From: Streptomyces cellostaticus
Lineage (GTDB): Bacteria; Actinomycetota; Actinomycetes; Streptomycetales; Streptomycetaceae
NCBI RefSeq assembly: GCF_001513965.1
Contig: NZ_KQ948055.1
Coordinates: 1-48,428, forward strand
Direction of reading: 5' to 3'
DNA length: 48,428 nucleotides
Numbering within the stretch: position 1 is the stretch's first letter; each line of letters begins with the position of its first letter. The translations under genes were made by a program, and so were the position numbers. Shown here one piece after another: positions 40,394 to 48,428 of the stretch. The notes under the pieces are model-generated. The model had not been told where the DNA came from. It saw only the letters and a program-made list of their open reading frames with translations, and searched no databases.

Positions 40394-41131
40394 CTACCGA
40401 GGCTTGCGGTACGAGAACTCGGCCTTGCCAAGCCGCTTTCCCTGACCGTCTGTCCGCACCATTTTCAGTTCGCTCACGGAGCCCTTCAGCTTGGCGTGAT
40501 ACTGATAAGACGTGTCGGTCGGCGCGAGCATGTGGCAGACCAGCTGATTACCGGAGACGGTATACAGGCCGCGCACGTTGTCGGCTCGTGAGTTGTCGAA
40601 GCCGCGCAGCGCGGCCTGCGTGGCCTCGTGGAATTTCCGCGCGGAGCCGAAGCCATGACGGTAACTCACAGTGAATTCGAACACCTCGCCAGCATCAGTG
40701 AAGAACAGGCACCTGTCCACGTCGGCGGTAGGCATGGCGATGATGAACTCGCCACGCGAAACGGGACGGCTGTACACCCCGTCCAGCCGCGGTATCACCT
40801 TGGCGCCGGCCCGCCATTCGTCGGATGTGTGCCGCGGGTAGCCGCGCGCCACGACGTCGCCGGAATCGCGGGGCACACCGATGTATCCGAAGCTCCGGCA
40901 CTGGGCCGCGATGTCGTAGACCCCGCAGGAAAGGCATCTGAGCTCGTCGCACGCAAAGCGCACCAGCGGGACGCCGTGCATCACGTAGACATCATGCATT
41001 TTCCAGTACGACCGGAAGGCGTCGATCGGGTGACCGTGGTCGCACTCGACGAAGCGCAGTGGTGAGTCCTGCAGAGTTTCCCGGAACCGGTTCATCTCCG
41101 CCTCGGTAACCCGATACGGCAATGCAGTCAT
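40394..41131 (-). CDS. Hypothetical protein with a CxxC motif
   Basis: A 245-residue soluble protein. It has CDELRCLSCGVYD near residue 65, possibly a metal-binding Cys cluster, several aromatic strand segments (FRSYWKMHDVYVMHGVPLVR, VFEFTVSYRHGFGSARKF) and a basic end (KAEFSYRKPR). I recognise no family. ATG 41131 is well supported by GGGGAGGGGA three bases upstream. It is flanked by mobile debris on both sides. Confidence 0.65.
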   Translation of the reverse strand: MTALPYRVTEAEMNRFRETLQDSPLRFVECDHGHPIDAFRSYWKMHDVYVMHGVPLVRFACDELRCLSCGVYDIAAQCRSFGYIGVPRDSGDVVARGYPRHTSDEWRAGAKVIPRLDGVYSRPVSRGEFIIAMPTADVDRCLFFTDAGEVFEFTVSYRHGFGSARKFHEATQAALRGFDNSRADNVRGLYTVSGNQLVCHMLAPTDTSYQYHAKLKGSVSELKMVRTDGQGKRLGKAEFSYRKPR

Positions 41132-41348
41132 GATCCCCTCCCCCGGGGCGCCGACCCCGCGACCCGAAAACGACTCTACCGATCGCGGAACCTGCTCGGG
41201 CGGAAGTCAGGATGTTTGCCTGTCCGAAGCCCGGGTGGGCCCTCTTCGAACTTGCCGGCGGGCGGCCACACGGCCGGCGCCCGGCGGGACCCGGTCGATG
41301 TCGAGCCGGTGCTGCCGGCGCCGGGTAAGAGGAGCCGGCGCGCGCGGA

Positions 41349-41712
41349 CTACGGTGGCGAGTCTCCCTGGTCCTCATGCTCGCGTAGGAGTGCGTCGACG
41401 TCCACCAGGCGGTCCAGGCCGGAGACGGCTCGCGTCATGCACGGGTTCGAGGCGAACTCGTTGCGGTCGCGGTGGAGCAGCGCCCAGTAGCCGCGGGTGC
41501 AGGGGCACGCCTGGTCGCTGCTGCGGTCGCCGCCGGTAGGCGCAGAGCCCGCGCATGTCGCTCATGGTGCTGATGAACGAGCCACCGGAGGTGTACAGCC
41601 TGTTCGTCATACGCCCGTCGTCGGCGTACTGCGACATGCCCACGGCGTTGGGCAGCATGACCCAGTCGTAGCCATCGACGACGCAGCGGTGGAACCAGTC
41701 GGTCACCGCGGT
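41349..41712 (-). pseudogene. Photolyase/cryptochrome-related protein, C-terminal fragment
   Basis: The minus strand reads WFHRCVVDGYDWVMLPNAVG, then MSQYADDGRMTNRLYTSGGS and MSDMRGLCAY. After a frameshift it reads TRGYWALLHRDRNEFASNPC and SGLDRLVDVDALLREHEDQG to a stop at 41349. These are the FAD-domain end of the deoxyribodipyrimidine-photolyase-related family. The rest is replaced by an ISAs1 fragment. Confidence 0.75.
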
Positions 41713-42070
41713 CGGCCGGTGGTGTGGTTGAGGGCGACGAGCAGGTGTCTTGTGGCCCTTCGCCTTGGCCGCGCCGCGCAGCGTCTTGCCGTCCACGGCC
41801 AGGCCGCCCAGCCCGGCGGCCTCGGGTTGCCCCGGGCGGCGGTCGGCGAGACAGCGGCCCACCGCCCGGTCCAGCGCGTCGCCGTCGATGCGGGCCAGCA
41901 GGCGGCCCACTGCCGACTCCGAGGGAGTCAGCCGTTTGGCCAGGAGCGGGGTCGCTCCGGCCAGCACGGCGCACGCTGTGAGCGCGAGTACGACGGCGAG
42001 GGCGTGCCGCACTCCGCGCGGATCATGGGGATCAGGTGTCTCCGCCAGGCGCTCCAACAAGCCAGGAGCT
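41713..42070 (-). pseudogene. ISAs1-family transposase, N-terminal fragment
   Basis: Reads LLERLAETPDPHDPRGVRHA, then LAVVLALTACAVLAGATPLL and EAAGLGGLAVDGKTLRGAAK. A one-base shift near 41740 precedes the family's ALNHTTG segment, after which photolyase sequence begins. Everything after the first catalytic Asp is lost. Confidence 0.8.
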
Positions 42071-42076
42071 CGGTTC

Positions 42077-42110
42077 TCTTGGTCGAAAACCCATCTACCA
42101 GGGGCTTCAA
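42077..42110. repeat. 34-bp dispersed direct repeat, copy 2
   Basis: Matches 40232-40265 at 32 of 34 positions. It lies exactly between the ISAs1 fragment and the dienelactone hydrolase fragment, so it probably marks an IS end or recombination point. Confidence 0.8.
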
Positions 42111-42234
42111 GATCTACCCCGGCACCGTCCACGGCTTCACCATGTCCGACACCGATGCCTTCAACCCCGCCGCACTGCAGCTTCACTGGGACCGCCTACT
42201 GCCTCTTCTCCGCCGCACCCTGACCAAGAGCTGA
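42111..42234 (+). pseudogene. Dienelactone hydrolase C-terminal fragment
   Basis: Reads IYPGTVHGFTMSDTDAFNPA then ALQLHWDRLLPLLRRTLTKS and stops. YPGTVHGF carries the catalytic His of the alpha/beta hydrolase. The rest of the gene is absent. Confidence 0.75.
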
Positions 42235-42324
42235 GGCTCCGGCCCGGAAATCAAGCCCGCAGGTACAGAAGGCGAAGTGCTGAGATTCGGCCCGATTCCG
42301 GCTCTTGCGCGGGATGATGAGCGG

Positions 42325-42750
42325 GTGACATCGGCGACATCTCAAGAGCTGCGCATCCGTACCGAGTCCGGGTCCGGCGAGACCGACCATGGGCCCGACG
42401 AGCTGAGATCCCTCTTCGACTGGTTGCGGCACGAGGACGCGCTGCGCGGACGCGTACGCGTCGAACACGCCCCGATCACGCCGGACGAGATGGGCGGAGG
42501 GCTGGACGCCCTGGTGGTGGCACTCGGTCCCGGCGGCGTGGGCGCGGCCGCGGTCGGCGCGCTGATCGGCGCTGTGGCCACATGGTTCCAGCATCGCCGT
42601 GCGGACCTGCGGATCACCGTCACCAACGAGAACGGACGCACCGTCGAGGTGGACGGCAAGCGCGTCGATGTCCCCGCACTGGTCGAGGTCGTCGAGCGGT
42701 TGCTGGCGGACGAGCAGGCAGGCAGGGACGGGACGGGGACGCCGGAGTGA
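42325..42750 (+). CDS. Effector-associated constant component 1 (EACC1)
   Basis: A 141-residue protein with the classic EACC1 layout. A charged strand/helix N-terminus (SLFDWLRHEDALRGRVRVEH) is followed by a Gly/Ala-rich membrane segment (LDALVVALGPGGVGAAAVGA), a WFQHRR stop-transfer cluster, a strand-rich cytoplasmic part (DLRITVTNENGRTVEVDG) and a helical tail (LVEVVERLLADEQ). In actinobacteria this family accompanies diverse effectors in NTP-dependent conflict systems. Its TGA overlaps the GTG start of the caspase gene (42747-42750), so the two are co-translated. GTG 42325 is the most likely start. Confidence 0.88.
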   Translation: MTSATSQELRIRTESGSGETDHGPDELRSLFDWLRHEDALRGRVRVEHAPITPDEMGGGLDALVVALGPGGVGAAAVGALIGAVATWFQHRRADLRITVTNENGRTVEVDGKRVDVPALVEVVERLLADEQAGRDGTGTPE

Positions 42751-44624
42751 CCCGGTTCCCGGATCCGGCTGGTTCGCGGGCCGTCCTGATCGGCGTGAGC
42801 CGGTACGAGCACCCCAAACTGCCCGGGCTCCCGGCGGTGCGGGCGAACCTCGCCGATTTCAGGGCGGTCCTCACGGATCCGGTCAACGGGAGTCTGCGGG
42901 ACGAGCACTGTGTCGTGGTCGACGAGCCCCAGGTCCCGACCGACTTCGGCATCCCCGTCACCGAGGCCGCCGACGAGGCCACGGACGTACTGCTCGTCTA
43001 CTACGCGGGTCACGGAGTCGTCGACGGGCAGGGCAGGCTCCATCTGGCCGTGTTCCACACCGACCCGGCACGGACGAGCGTGACCGCGCTCCCTTACGAC
43101 GTCCTGCGGGAGGCGATGGTCGACAGTCGCGCGGCGGTCAGGGTGCTCGTACTGGACTGCTGCTTCTCCGGCCGGGCGACTGGACCGATGGGGGACGAGC
43201 AAGGGCTGATCACCGGGCAGATCGACATCGCCGGCACGTACGTCCTCGCCTCGTCATCGGCGACCAAGCCCTCGCGGGCTTTGCCGGGCGCGACCCACAC
43301 CGCCTTCACCGAGGCACTGCTCGCGGCGCTGCGCCGCCCGGATCCGCTCACCCTCGACGCGTTGTTCGACAAGGTGCACCACCACCTCCTCGCCCGGTCA
43401 TTACCACTGCCCCAGCGGCGGGTGATGAACACGGCGGGAGGCCTGACCCTGGTGAAGGGCCCGCCTACCGCAGCGCACCCCGGCGACACGCCCCACGCCG
43501 AGGGGGCGCCGCCGACCCGGTGGAACCGGCGCGGGTTCCTGGTCGCGGGCTCCGCCGCCGGTCTGGCCCTCGGTGCCGCGGCCCTGGAATGGCTGGTCAA
43601 AGGCGGGTCGGACCATGACACATCGGGCTCCAGTGGACCGTCGTCGAGCGGCTCCCCGGCGATGAAGGTGACCGGTGCACCCTCTCCCGGGCCAACCCTC
43701 GCCGCTCACAAGGGCGCCGTCCTGTCGGTGGCGTTCCGCCCCGGCGGAGAGATCCTGGCCAGCGCCAGCGCCGATCGGACGATCCGGCTGTGGAAGGTGA
43801 CCGACCCGGCGAAACCGGCACCGCTCGTCTCCCTCACCGCCCCCACGGACAACGTCGACGCGGTGGCGTTCAGCTCCGACGGCGGCCTCCTGGCCGGCGG
43901 CGGCAACGACAACGCGGTCCGGCTGTGGAAGACGACCGATCCCGCGAAACCGAGACCGCTCAGCCGGCTGACCGGCCACACGGGCGCCGTCTTCTCGGTC
44001 GCCTTCAATCCCGACAGCACCATCCTCGCCAGCGGCAGCGCGGATCGGACGCTCCGTCTCTGGAATGTGTCGGACCCCGTGAAGCCGACACCGATGGGCC
44101 GTCCCGGCACCGGCCACACCGACGCCGTCCTCTCCGTGGCGTTCAGTCCCGACCAGAGCCTCATGGCCACCGGCAGCGCCGACAACTCGATCCTGCTGTG
44201 GAACGTGGCCACCCCGCCGGCCACCGTGGGCGTACCCGTCCCCGGACACAAGAACCGCGTCCACAGCGTGGTGTTCAGCCCCGACGGCAAGACCCTGGCC
44301 AGCGCAGGCGGGGACCGGACGGTCCGTCTGTGGAATGTGACCGACCTCGCGAACCCGACCCAGATCGGCGCCCCCCTGTCCGGTCACACGGACGCGGTCT
44401 ACTGCCTCGCCTTCACCACCGACGGCAAAGTCCTGGCCAGCGCCGGCGCTGACAAGGAGGTCCGCCTCTGGAACCTGACCGACCCGGCGGAACCGAAACC
44501 ACTCGGCCACCCCCTCGTCGGCCACACGGGCGCCGTTCACTCGGTCGCCTTCACCACCGACGGCAAGTTCCTCGCCAGCGCCGGCGCCGACAACAAGATC
44601 CGCCTCTGGACGGTCGCCCGCTAA
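42747..44624 (+). CDS. Caspase-like protease fused to seven WD40 repeats
   Basis: A 625-residue protein. The N-terminal caspase (peptidase C14) domain has the catalytic His89 in VYYAGHG and Cys139 in VLDCCFSG. One hydrophobic segment follows at about residues 260-280 (RRGFLVAGSAAGLALGAAAL), then seven WD40 repeats from about residue 312 to the end, each closing with RLW-type strands (RTIRLWKV, NAVRLWKT, RTLRLWNV, NSILLWNV, RTVRLWNV, KEVRLWNL, NKIRLWTV), enough for one complete propeller. The propeller likely senses a trigger and the caspase is the effector. It is coupled to EACC1 by a 4-base overlap. Confidence 0.92.
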   Translation: MTRFPDPAGSRAVLIGVSRYEHPKLPGLPAVRANLADFRAVLTDPVNGSLRDEHCVVVDEPQVPTDFGIPVTEAADEATDVLLVYYAGHGVVDGQGRLHLAVFHTDPARTSVTALPYDVLREAMVDSRAAVRVLVLDCCFSGRATGPMGDEQGLITGQIDIAGTYVLASSSATKPSRALPGATHTAFTEALLAALRRPDPLTLDALFDKVHHHLLARSLPLPQRRVMNTAGGLTLVKGPPTAAHPGDTPHAEGAPPTRWNRRGFLVAGSAAGLALGAAALEWLVKGGSDHDTSGSSGPSSSGSPAMKVTGAPSPGPTLAAHKGAVLSVAFRPGGEILASASADRTIRLWKVTDPAKPAPLVSLTAPTDNVDAVAFSSDGGLLAGGGNDNAVRLWKTTDPAKPRPLSRLTGHTGAVFSVAFNPDSTILASGSADRTLRLWNVSDPVKPTPMGRPGTGHTDAVLSVAFSPDQSLMATGSADNSILLWNVATPPATVGVPVPGHKNRVHSVVFSPDGKTLASAGGDRTVRLWNVTDLANPTQIGAPLSGHTDAVYCLAFTTDGKVLASAGADKEVRLWNLTDPAEPKPLGHPLVGHTGAVHSVAFTTDGKFLASAGADNKIRLWTVAR

Positions 44625-44756
44625 CACCAGCTAACAGATTGAGGTGGATCGGCGCTGATGGCCGTGTCCGGGTCGGCTGTTGAGCGTTCGGTGTGATGTG
44701 GGGACGTCACCATGGATCCTCACGCCGCAGCAGCAGCGGCTCCAAGCGGCTGACGA

Positions 44757-44840
44757 TGGGCCGACATCCACGAAGCATTCCTCAGACTCACCTGCTGCCT
44801 GATCACCCACCAGCAATTCAACTCATGGTGTCAGCCGTAG
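44757..44840 (+). pseudogene. IS5-family transposase C-terminal tail
   Basis: Reads WADIHEAFLRLTCCLITHQQ then FNSWCQP and a stop. It matches the tail seen at 35930-35990 (DDIHEAVLTLGC). Only this tip remains. Confidence 0.55.
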
Positions 44841-44851
44841 TTACTGACTTC

Positions 44852-45031
44852 GGCGTTTCAGGGCGGCAGGTCGAGGGAGAGTCCGGTCCCGGTGAGGAAG
44901 TCGTCGAGGACGTCGGGGCGGTACTGCAGCCGTTTGAGGCGATTACGGACGAGGGTTTCGAGTCGGCCGAGGGCGACGCCGGCGAGCCTCGCGAGGCTGC
45001 GTTTGACGTGGGCCCACAGGTACTCGACCGC
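44852..45031 (-). repeat. 180-bp direct repeat, IS630 transposase 3' end (copy 1)
   Basis: Matches 47966-48145 with about seven mismatches, at a constant offset of 3114. On the minus strand it codes for the end of an IS630-type transposase (RLETLVRNRLKRLQYRPDVL, stop at 44858-44860). The rest of this copy is missing. Confidence 0.88.
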
Positions 45032-45115
45032 GCGACCACAAGACCATCCGCCGGCGCTTCGTCGAGGAACTCACGCAGAAGGAGATCGCCGAACGCCCGG
45101 GGCACGAACTGAACC
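45032..45115 (+). pseudogene. Possible sigma-70-family region 4 scrap
   Basis: The plus strand reads KTIRRRFVEELTQKEIAERP, like the start of region 4 of SigB/SigF-type factors (RFVEELTQxEIAERLG). It breaks off after that. Confidence 0.35.
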
Positions 45116-45124
45116 GGGAACCTC

Positions 45125-47788
45125 TCACGGGGAAGCCGCCGCGGTGTCGTCCCTGGGACAGGGGAAGGTGTCGGGAGGCGTGCCCCACTTCGCGGGGTTC
45201 TGCCGGTCGGGCAGGACTCCGCAGCTGAGCAGTGTGGCCGTGATTCCGCTCGGTTGGGCGATCTCGCGGATGAACACCGCCTTGTCGGGCGGGTATTTGT
45301 TCTTGCCGTCCAGTTGCAGCACGCCGGAAGCGCCGGGGTACTGGGACACGCCGTGGGCGGTGAGCCACAGGTAGATGTCGTTGGGCTGGACGTCGTCGGA
45401 AGCCGGCAGCAGGTCCTCGATGACCTTGCTGACGACACCCACGGTGTCGAAGCCGCCGGCGGCGTCCGCATCCGCGCTGCGTCCGCCGAAGACGGTGGCG
45501 AAGTCCTGGGCGAACTGGGCATAGGGATCCCGGGAGTCCGGGGTCGGGGCGTTCGTCGTCTCATAGAAGAGCGTCATGTACGGGTAGGCGCGCGCCGTCT
45601 GTCCGGGATGAAGCTGGAAGTCGATGGGCGAGCTTTCGGTGATCATCGGGATGGTCGTGCCTTCCGGGGGCTGGCACTGACCGCCCGCACTCTGCATCGC
45701 GTTGAGGAGGCTCGGAAGCACACCGGATCGGGCGAGGTAGACGACGATCCCGTGCGTCGCAGCGACCTTGTTGCACACTTCGCTCGCGATGGTCTCCGGC
45801 GTGGTCGCCCCGGGCTTCTCGCTGTACTTGACCTCGTCGATACCGCCGTGTCGACGGTAGGCGGCGACGAACAGGTTCTTGAGGTCCGTACTGAAGGCAA
45901 TGTCGGTCGGGTCGTACACGACCACGGCGTGCGGTGTGCCGCTGGTGAGTCCGCGGACCGCGGGAGAGTGGCGGATGAAGTCGGCGAGGACCGGCGCGAC
46001 TCGCCCGTCGGGCGCCGAGATCTGGAAGTACCGCTGCGGCGAGTCGGGGCCGACCATGGTGCTGCCGGACACACCGTTCGCGATGACCGGGATGCCGGCC
46101 TGGTCGAGTTCCCGGACCGCGTTCAGCGACTCGGGACGGCTCTGGGTGATGCCGATGACCGCGGCGATGTGGTCCTGCCGCTGACGGCCGATGATCATCT
46201 GTGCGACGTCCGGGGCCTTCGGCGCTGCGGCGCTGTGTGCGCCGTACTGGAAGTACTGGCCGGTGTTGGCGATGAGCAGGCGGATCGGCATCTTGTTCTG
46301 GCGGACCCCGGTGTTGAGCTTGTGCTGCTGGGCGATGGCGCCGCGCAGGATCTGCAGGCCGATCGGAGGGTCGTCGTACACGCCGTTCTGCAGACTCAGG
46401 GGGGCGAGGAAGACCAGGGTGCGGTAACGCCCGTCCGGGATCTGGGCGTTCTCCTTCGCGACCTGGTGCTCCAGGTCCCGCAGTTCCCTTCCGCGGTCTC
46501 CCTGTACGGCCAGATCACATTGCCTGCCGTCGGTGACGCCCACGCGCTCGCCGGTCCTGACAGTGACGCATGAGGGAGGCGCAGGGGGCGCAGTGGGCCA
46601 GAGGTAGTGCGGGGCCAGGAGGATGCCCGCGGTCGCCGCAGCCATGACGGGCAGAGCAGCCGGACGCACCCAGTCGAGTGGGTGGTCCCGGCGAGCCATG
46701 ACGCCCCAATGGGTGTCGATCTTCGTCTTGGCCGTGCCCTCCGTGTCGTCCTCGGCCGGCAGCGTGACCAGGCGTACCGGCTCGTCACTGCCCTCGTTGA
46801 GGAACGTGAAGACCTTGTCGGCAATGCCATTGGGCCGGTCGGGGTCGGCGCCCAGCGGCGCGGCGTAGTCCGGAGGCGGACCCGCGCAGGCGGCCAGGAC
46901 GAGCAGCGGCTTGGACGGATGGTCACCGGCGAGCTCCTCGAACGTGCCGAGAAAGGCGCGGCCGGGGCCGTCCGCGTCGTCGATCTCGGGCATGAGGACG
47001 ACGAAGGACCACCGGCGCCGTGCCCACAGATGACTCAGCCAGGTCCTTCTTCGGGTCGCTTTCCGCAGATCGGTGATCAGCGCGCGCAAGAGGATACGTC
47101 GCACGCGCGGGTCCTCCCTGTCCAGCTCGCCGTCCTGACAGAAGGCGAGCGCGGCGTCCAGGAAGCAGGTCGCGTTCGCTTCGTGCGCGACCCAGCGCAG
47201 GCCCAAGTGCCGCAGGTGGAACCCGTAACAGAGCTTGGGAAAGCCGACGATCAGGGCCGCCACGAGTCCCTGCAGCCAGCCGGTCAGCAGATGCTGACCC
47301 AGGAAGTCCGCGAGGCGGGCGCAGGCACGCAGGGTCTTCCGCCTTTTGAGCAGCGCTGCGTACAAGGCATCGAGGATCGGCTGCTGCTGGGCCTGGAAGT
47401 CGCCCGCGCCGCGTTCGCAGTCCAGTACGGCCCGGCAGGTGTGAAAGGCCGGCAACCGCAGTCTTCCCGACGGCATGGTGAGCTGGAACCGCAGTCCGAC
47501 TCGGTCGATCGCGGCAAGGAAGCCTCCGCTCAGCTCCGCGTCGTCGACGACGGCGTGCGGTACCTGGAAGTGAGGGTTGCCCCGCCGTCGCGACAGCCTG
47601 TGCTCGTATTCCCGGACCATGAAGGCCGGTGCCCGGACATCGGCGCCGTCCTGCCTGGTGAGGATCAAGGCAGGCACCTTCTCGGCACGGGACCGCGTGG
47701 CCGCGAAGGTGTCGAGCTGACGTATGAGACGGTCCGACCACCTGGGGTATCGCGGGGCCGAGTCCGTGGGCGTGGGCGAGTTGGGCAC
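45125..47788 (-). CDS. Membrane protein: degenerate N-terminal NTPase-like region plus extracellular type I periplasmic-binding domain
   Basis: An 887-residue protein. Residues 1-370 are probably cytoplasmic (ADKVFTFLNEGSDE, ARRRWSFVVLMPEIDDADGP); at the place where related proteins have a P-loop it reads KVPALILTRQDGADV, so the NTP site is lost or absent. A hydrophobic stretch lies near 175, and a membrane span near 374-395 (ALPVMAAATAGILLAPHYLW). From about 450 to the end is a periplasmic-binding type I domain (DHIAAVIGITQSRPESLNAV, VPVIANGVSGSTM-like IPVIANGVSGSTMVG, LYLWLTAHGVSQY-like repeats). It likely senses an outside ligand. Start GTG 47788 has GGGAGGA upstream. Similar proteins occur in Streptomyces beside conflict genes. 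Confidence 0.75.
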   Translation of the reverse strand: MPNSPTPTDSAPRYPRWSDRLIRQLDTFAATRSRAEKVPALILTRQDGADVRAPAFMVREYEHRLSRRRGNPHFQVPHAVVDDAELSGGFLAAIDRVGLRFQLTMPSGRLRLPAFHTCRAVLDCERGAGDFQAQQQPILDALYAALLKRRKTLRACARLADFLGQHLLTGWLQGLVAALIVGFPKLCYGFHLRHLGLRWVAHEANATCFLDAALAFCQDGELDREDPRVRRILLRALITDLRKATRRRTWLSHLWARRRWSFVVLMPEIDDADGPGRAFLGTFEELAGDHPSKPLLVLAACAGPPPDYAAPLGADPDRPNGIADKVFTFLNEGSDEPVRLVTLPAEDDTEGTAKTKIDTHWGVMARRDHPLDWVRPAALPVMAAATAGILLAPHYLWPTAPPAPPSCVTVRTGERVGVTDGRQCDLAVQGDRGRELRDLEHQVAKENAQIPDGRYRTLVFLAPLSLQNGVYDDPPIGLQILRGAIAQQHKLNTGVRQNKMPIRLLIANTGQYFQYGAHSAAAPKAPDVAQMIIGRQRQDHIAAVIGITQSRPESLNAVRELDQAGIPVIANGVSGSTMVGPDSPQRYFQISAPDGRVAPVLADFIRHSPAVRGLTSGTPHAVVVYDPTDIAFSTDLKNLFVAAYRRHGGIDEVKYSEKPGATTPETIASEVCNKVAATHGIVVYLARSGVLPSLLNAMQSAGGQCQPPEGTTIPMITESSPIDFQLHPGQTARAYPYMTLFYETTNAPTPDSRDPYAQFAQDFATVFGGRSADADAAGGFDTVGVVSKVIEDLLPASDDVQPNDIYLWLTAHGVSQYPGASGVLQLDGKNKYPPDKAVFIREIAQPSGITATLLSCGVLPDRQNPAKWGTPPDTFPCPRDDTAAASP

Positions 47789-47965
47789 GCAGTTCCTCCC
47801 TCAGGGAAGCAGGGAGGCCAACATGTCATGAAAGGGAGATGTGAAAATGCGCTATATCTGTACTGACGCCTAATGAGTGATTCCGGCCATTTCCGAGGCG
47901 ACGGATGGCAGAACCGCGATGGGGAGGCACGAGCTTCTCGCCGCGGAAGAGAGAAGCGACAGGCG
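47789..47965. other. Short gap, nothing recognised
   Basis: It should contain the promoter of the minus-strand 887-residue protein gene. No clear motif or gene was found. Confidence 0.4.
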
Positions 47966-48145
47966 GGCGTTTCAGGGCGGCAGGTCGAGGGAGAGTCCGG
48001 TCCCGGTGAGGAAGCCTTCGAGGACGTCGGGGCGGTACTGCAGCCGTTTGAGGCGATTACGGACGAGGGTTTCGAGTCGGCCGAGGGCGACGCCGGCGAG
48101 GTACGCGAAGCTGCGTTTGACGTGGGCCCACAGGGACTCGACCGC
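47966..48145 (-). repeat. 180-bp direct repeat, IS630 transposase 3' end (copy 2)
   Basis: The same sequence as 44852-45031 with about seven mismatches. This copy is still joined to the rest of its transposase gene. Confidence 0.88.
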
Positions 48146-48428
48146 CTTTGGCTCGGGTGCGCAGGCAGGCAGCACGAACACGGTCAGCCAGTCACGCGCA
48201 TTGATCAGGTCGCGCATCGCTTGGGAGACACGGGTGTTCAGCCGGTCCCACACCAGCACGACCGGCGCTCTGACCAGCTGGTGGATCCCGTCGACCAGGC
48301 TGATGCAATCGTGCTCCGACAGGCTGCGGCGTTCGCCCTTGCATCCGGTGTGGCGCCGCAGCCGGTGGCACAGCCGGGTTCGCGATCCCGGGCGCATCGC
48401 GATCAGCCCAGCAGTAAAGACCCTCCCC
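47972..48428 (-). CDS. IS630-family transposase, partial at the window edge
   Basis: The frame continues past the window end; the visible part begins GRVFTAGLIAMRPGSRTRLC. LVRAPVVLVWDRLNTRVSQA carries the second catalytic Asp, LPACAPEPKAVESLWAHVKR the final Glu, and RLETLVRNRLKRLQYRPDVL ends the protein. The C-terminal 150 or so residues look intact. Whether the full gene is functional depends on sequence beyond 48428. Confidence 0.88.
   Translation of the reverse strand, partial: GRVFTAGLIAMRPGSRTRLCHRLRRHTGCKGERRSLSEHDCISLVDGIHQLVRAPVVLVWDRLNTRVSQAMRDLINARDWLTVFVLPACAPEPKAVESLWAHVKRSFAYLAGVALGRLETLVRNRLKRLQYRPDVLEGFLTGTGLSLDLPP

Noticed and set aside
42079..42107. 34-bp repeats as a CRISPR repeat pair
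   Set aside because: There are only two copies, 1.8 kb apart with genes between them, no regular spacers and no cas genes.
46607..47866. 419-residue plus-strand frame
   Set aside because: Antisense to the 887-residue membrane protein, with no family signature.

Overview
The window is high-GC DNA with many GTG starts, purine-rich ribosome binding sites and a long list of actinomycete families: LuxR-type two-component pair, an ECF41-like sigma factor, a caspase-WD40 protein, DUF3761 and a rhomboid-like protein. It most resembles a Streptomyces chromosome arm or large plasmid. No rRNA, tRNA or CRISPR was seen. Between intact gene blocks lie many insertion-sequence remnants (ISAzo13, IS256, IS5, ISL3, Tn3, ISAs1, IS630) and broken genes, so this is a patchwork accessory region.

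Left part (1-20 kb). A complete ISAzo13-type element (1-3863) has its transposase gene split by a 2162-bp group II intron placed right after the catalytic-glutamate codon. Next is a two-gene unit (4514-6627): a small membrane protein resembling effector-associated constant components, then a gluzincin-like metallopeptidase. After it come a secreted DUF3761 protein, an XRE regulator with operator palindromes, a truncated rhomboid-like protein, a histidine kinase/response regulator pair, a TetR/patatin divergent pair with a likely operator, a truncated tyrosine-recombinase-like gene, a Tn3 transposase fragment, a LysR/EthD divergent pair and a PhzF-family gene.

Centre (20-31 kb). After a decayed stretch (resolvase remnant, NUDIX gene with an in-frame stop, kinase fragment, integrase fragment) lies one minus-strand operon, 30591 down to 22158. 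Its last four genes are an adenylylsulfate-kinase-like enzyme, a nucleotidyltransferase, a class I glutamine amidotransferase and a PEP-synthase-like enzyme. With the adjoining methyltransferase they match, in family and in order, the Campylobacter jejuni Cj1415-Cj1420 genes that build the capsule O-methyl phosphoramidate donor. The five genes are joined by 4-base overlaps. Upstream in the same operon are a sulfotransferase-fold protein, a lone ketosynthase with an intact active site and an O-methyltransferase. I read this as a candidate phosphoramidate (P-N bond) natural-product cluster. It is the most notable content here.

Right part (31-48 kb). A MerR DNA-binding domain is fused to two sliding-clamp domains. 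An NADH-dehydrogenase-like oxidoreductase is followed by an ECF41-type sigma factor, with a matching promoter-like site. An ArsR/SRPBCC pair has strong palindromic operators. Then come several hypothetical genes, a C-terminally truncated coaD, and fused remnants of a photolyase-related gene, an ISAs1 transposase and a dienelactone hydrolase. A textbook EACC1 plus caspase-WD40 pair follows (42325-44624). Last is an 887-residue membrane protein with an extracellular type I periplasmic-binding domain, lying between two 180-bp copies of an IS630 3' end.

All assignments were made by reading the translated sequence against remembered family features. No database search was run.
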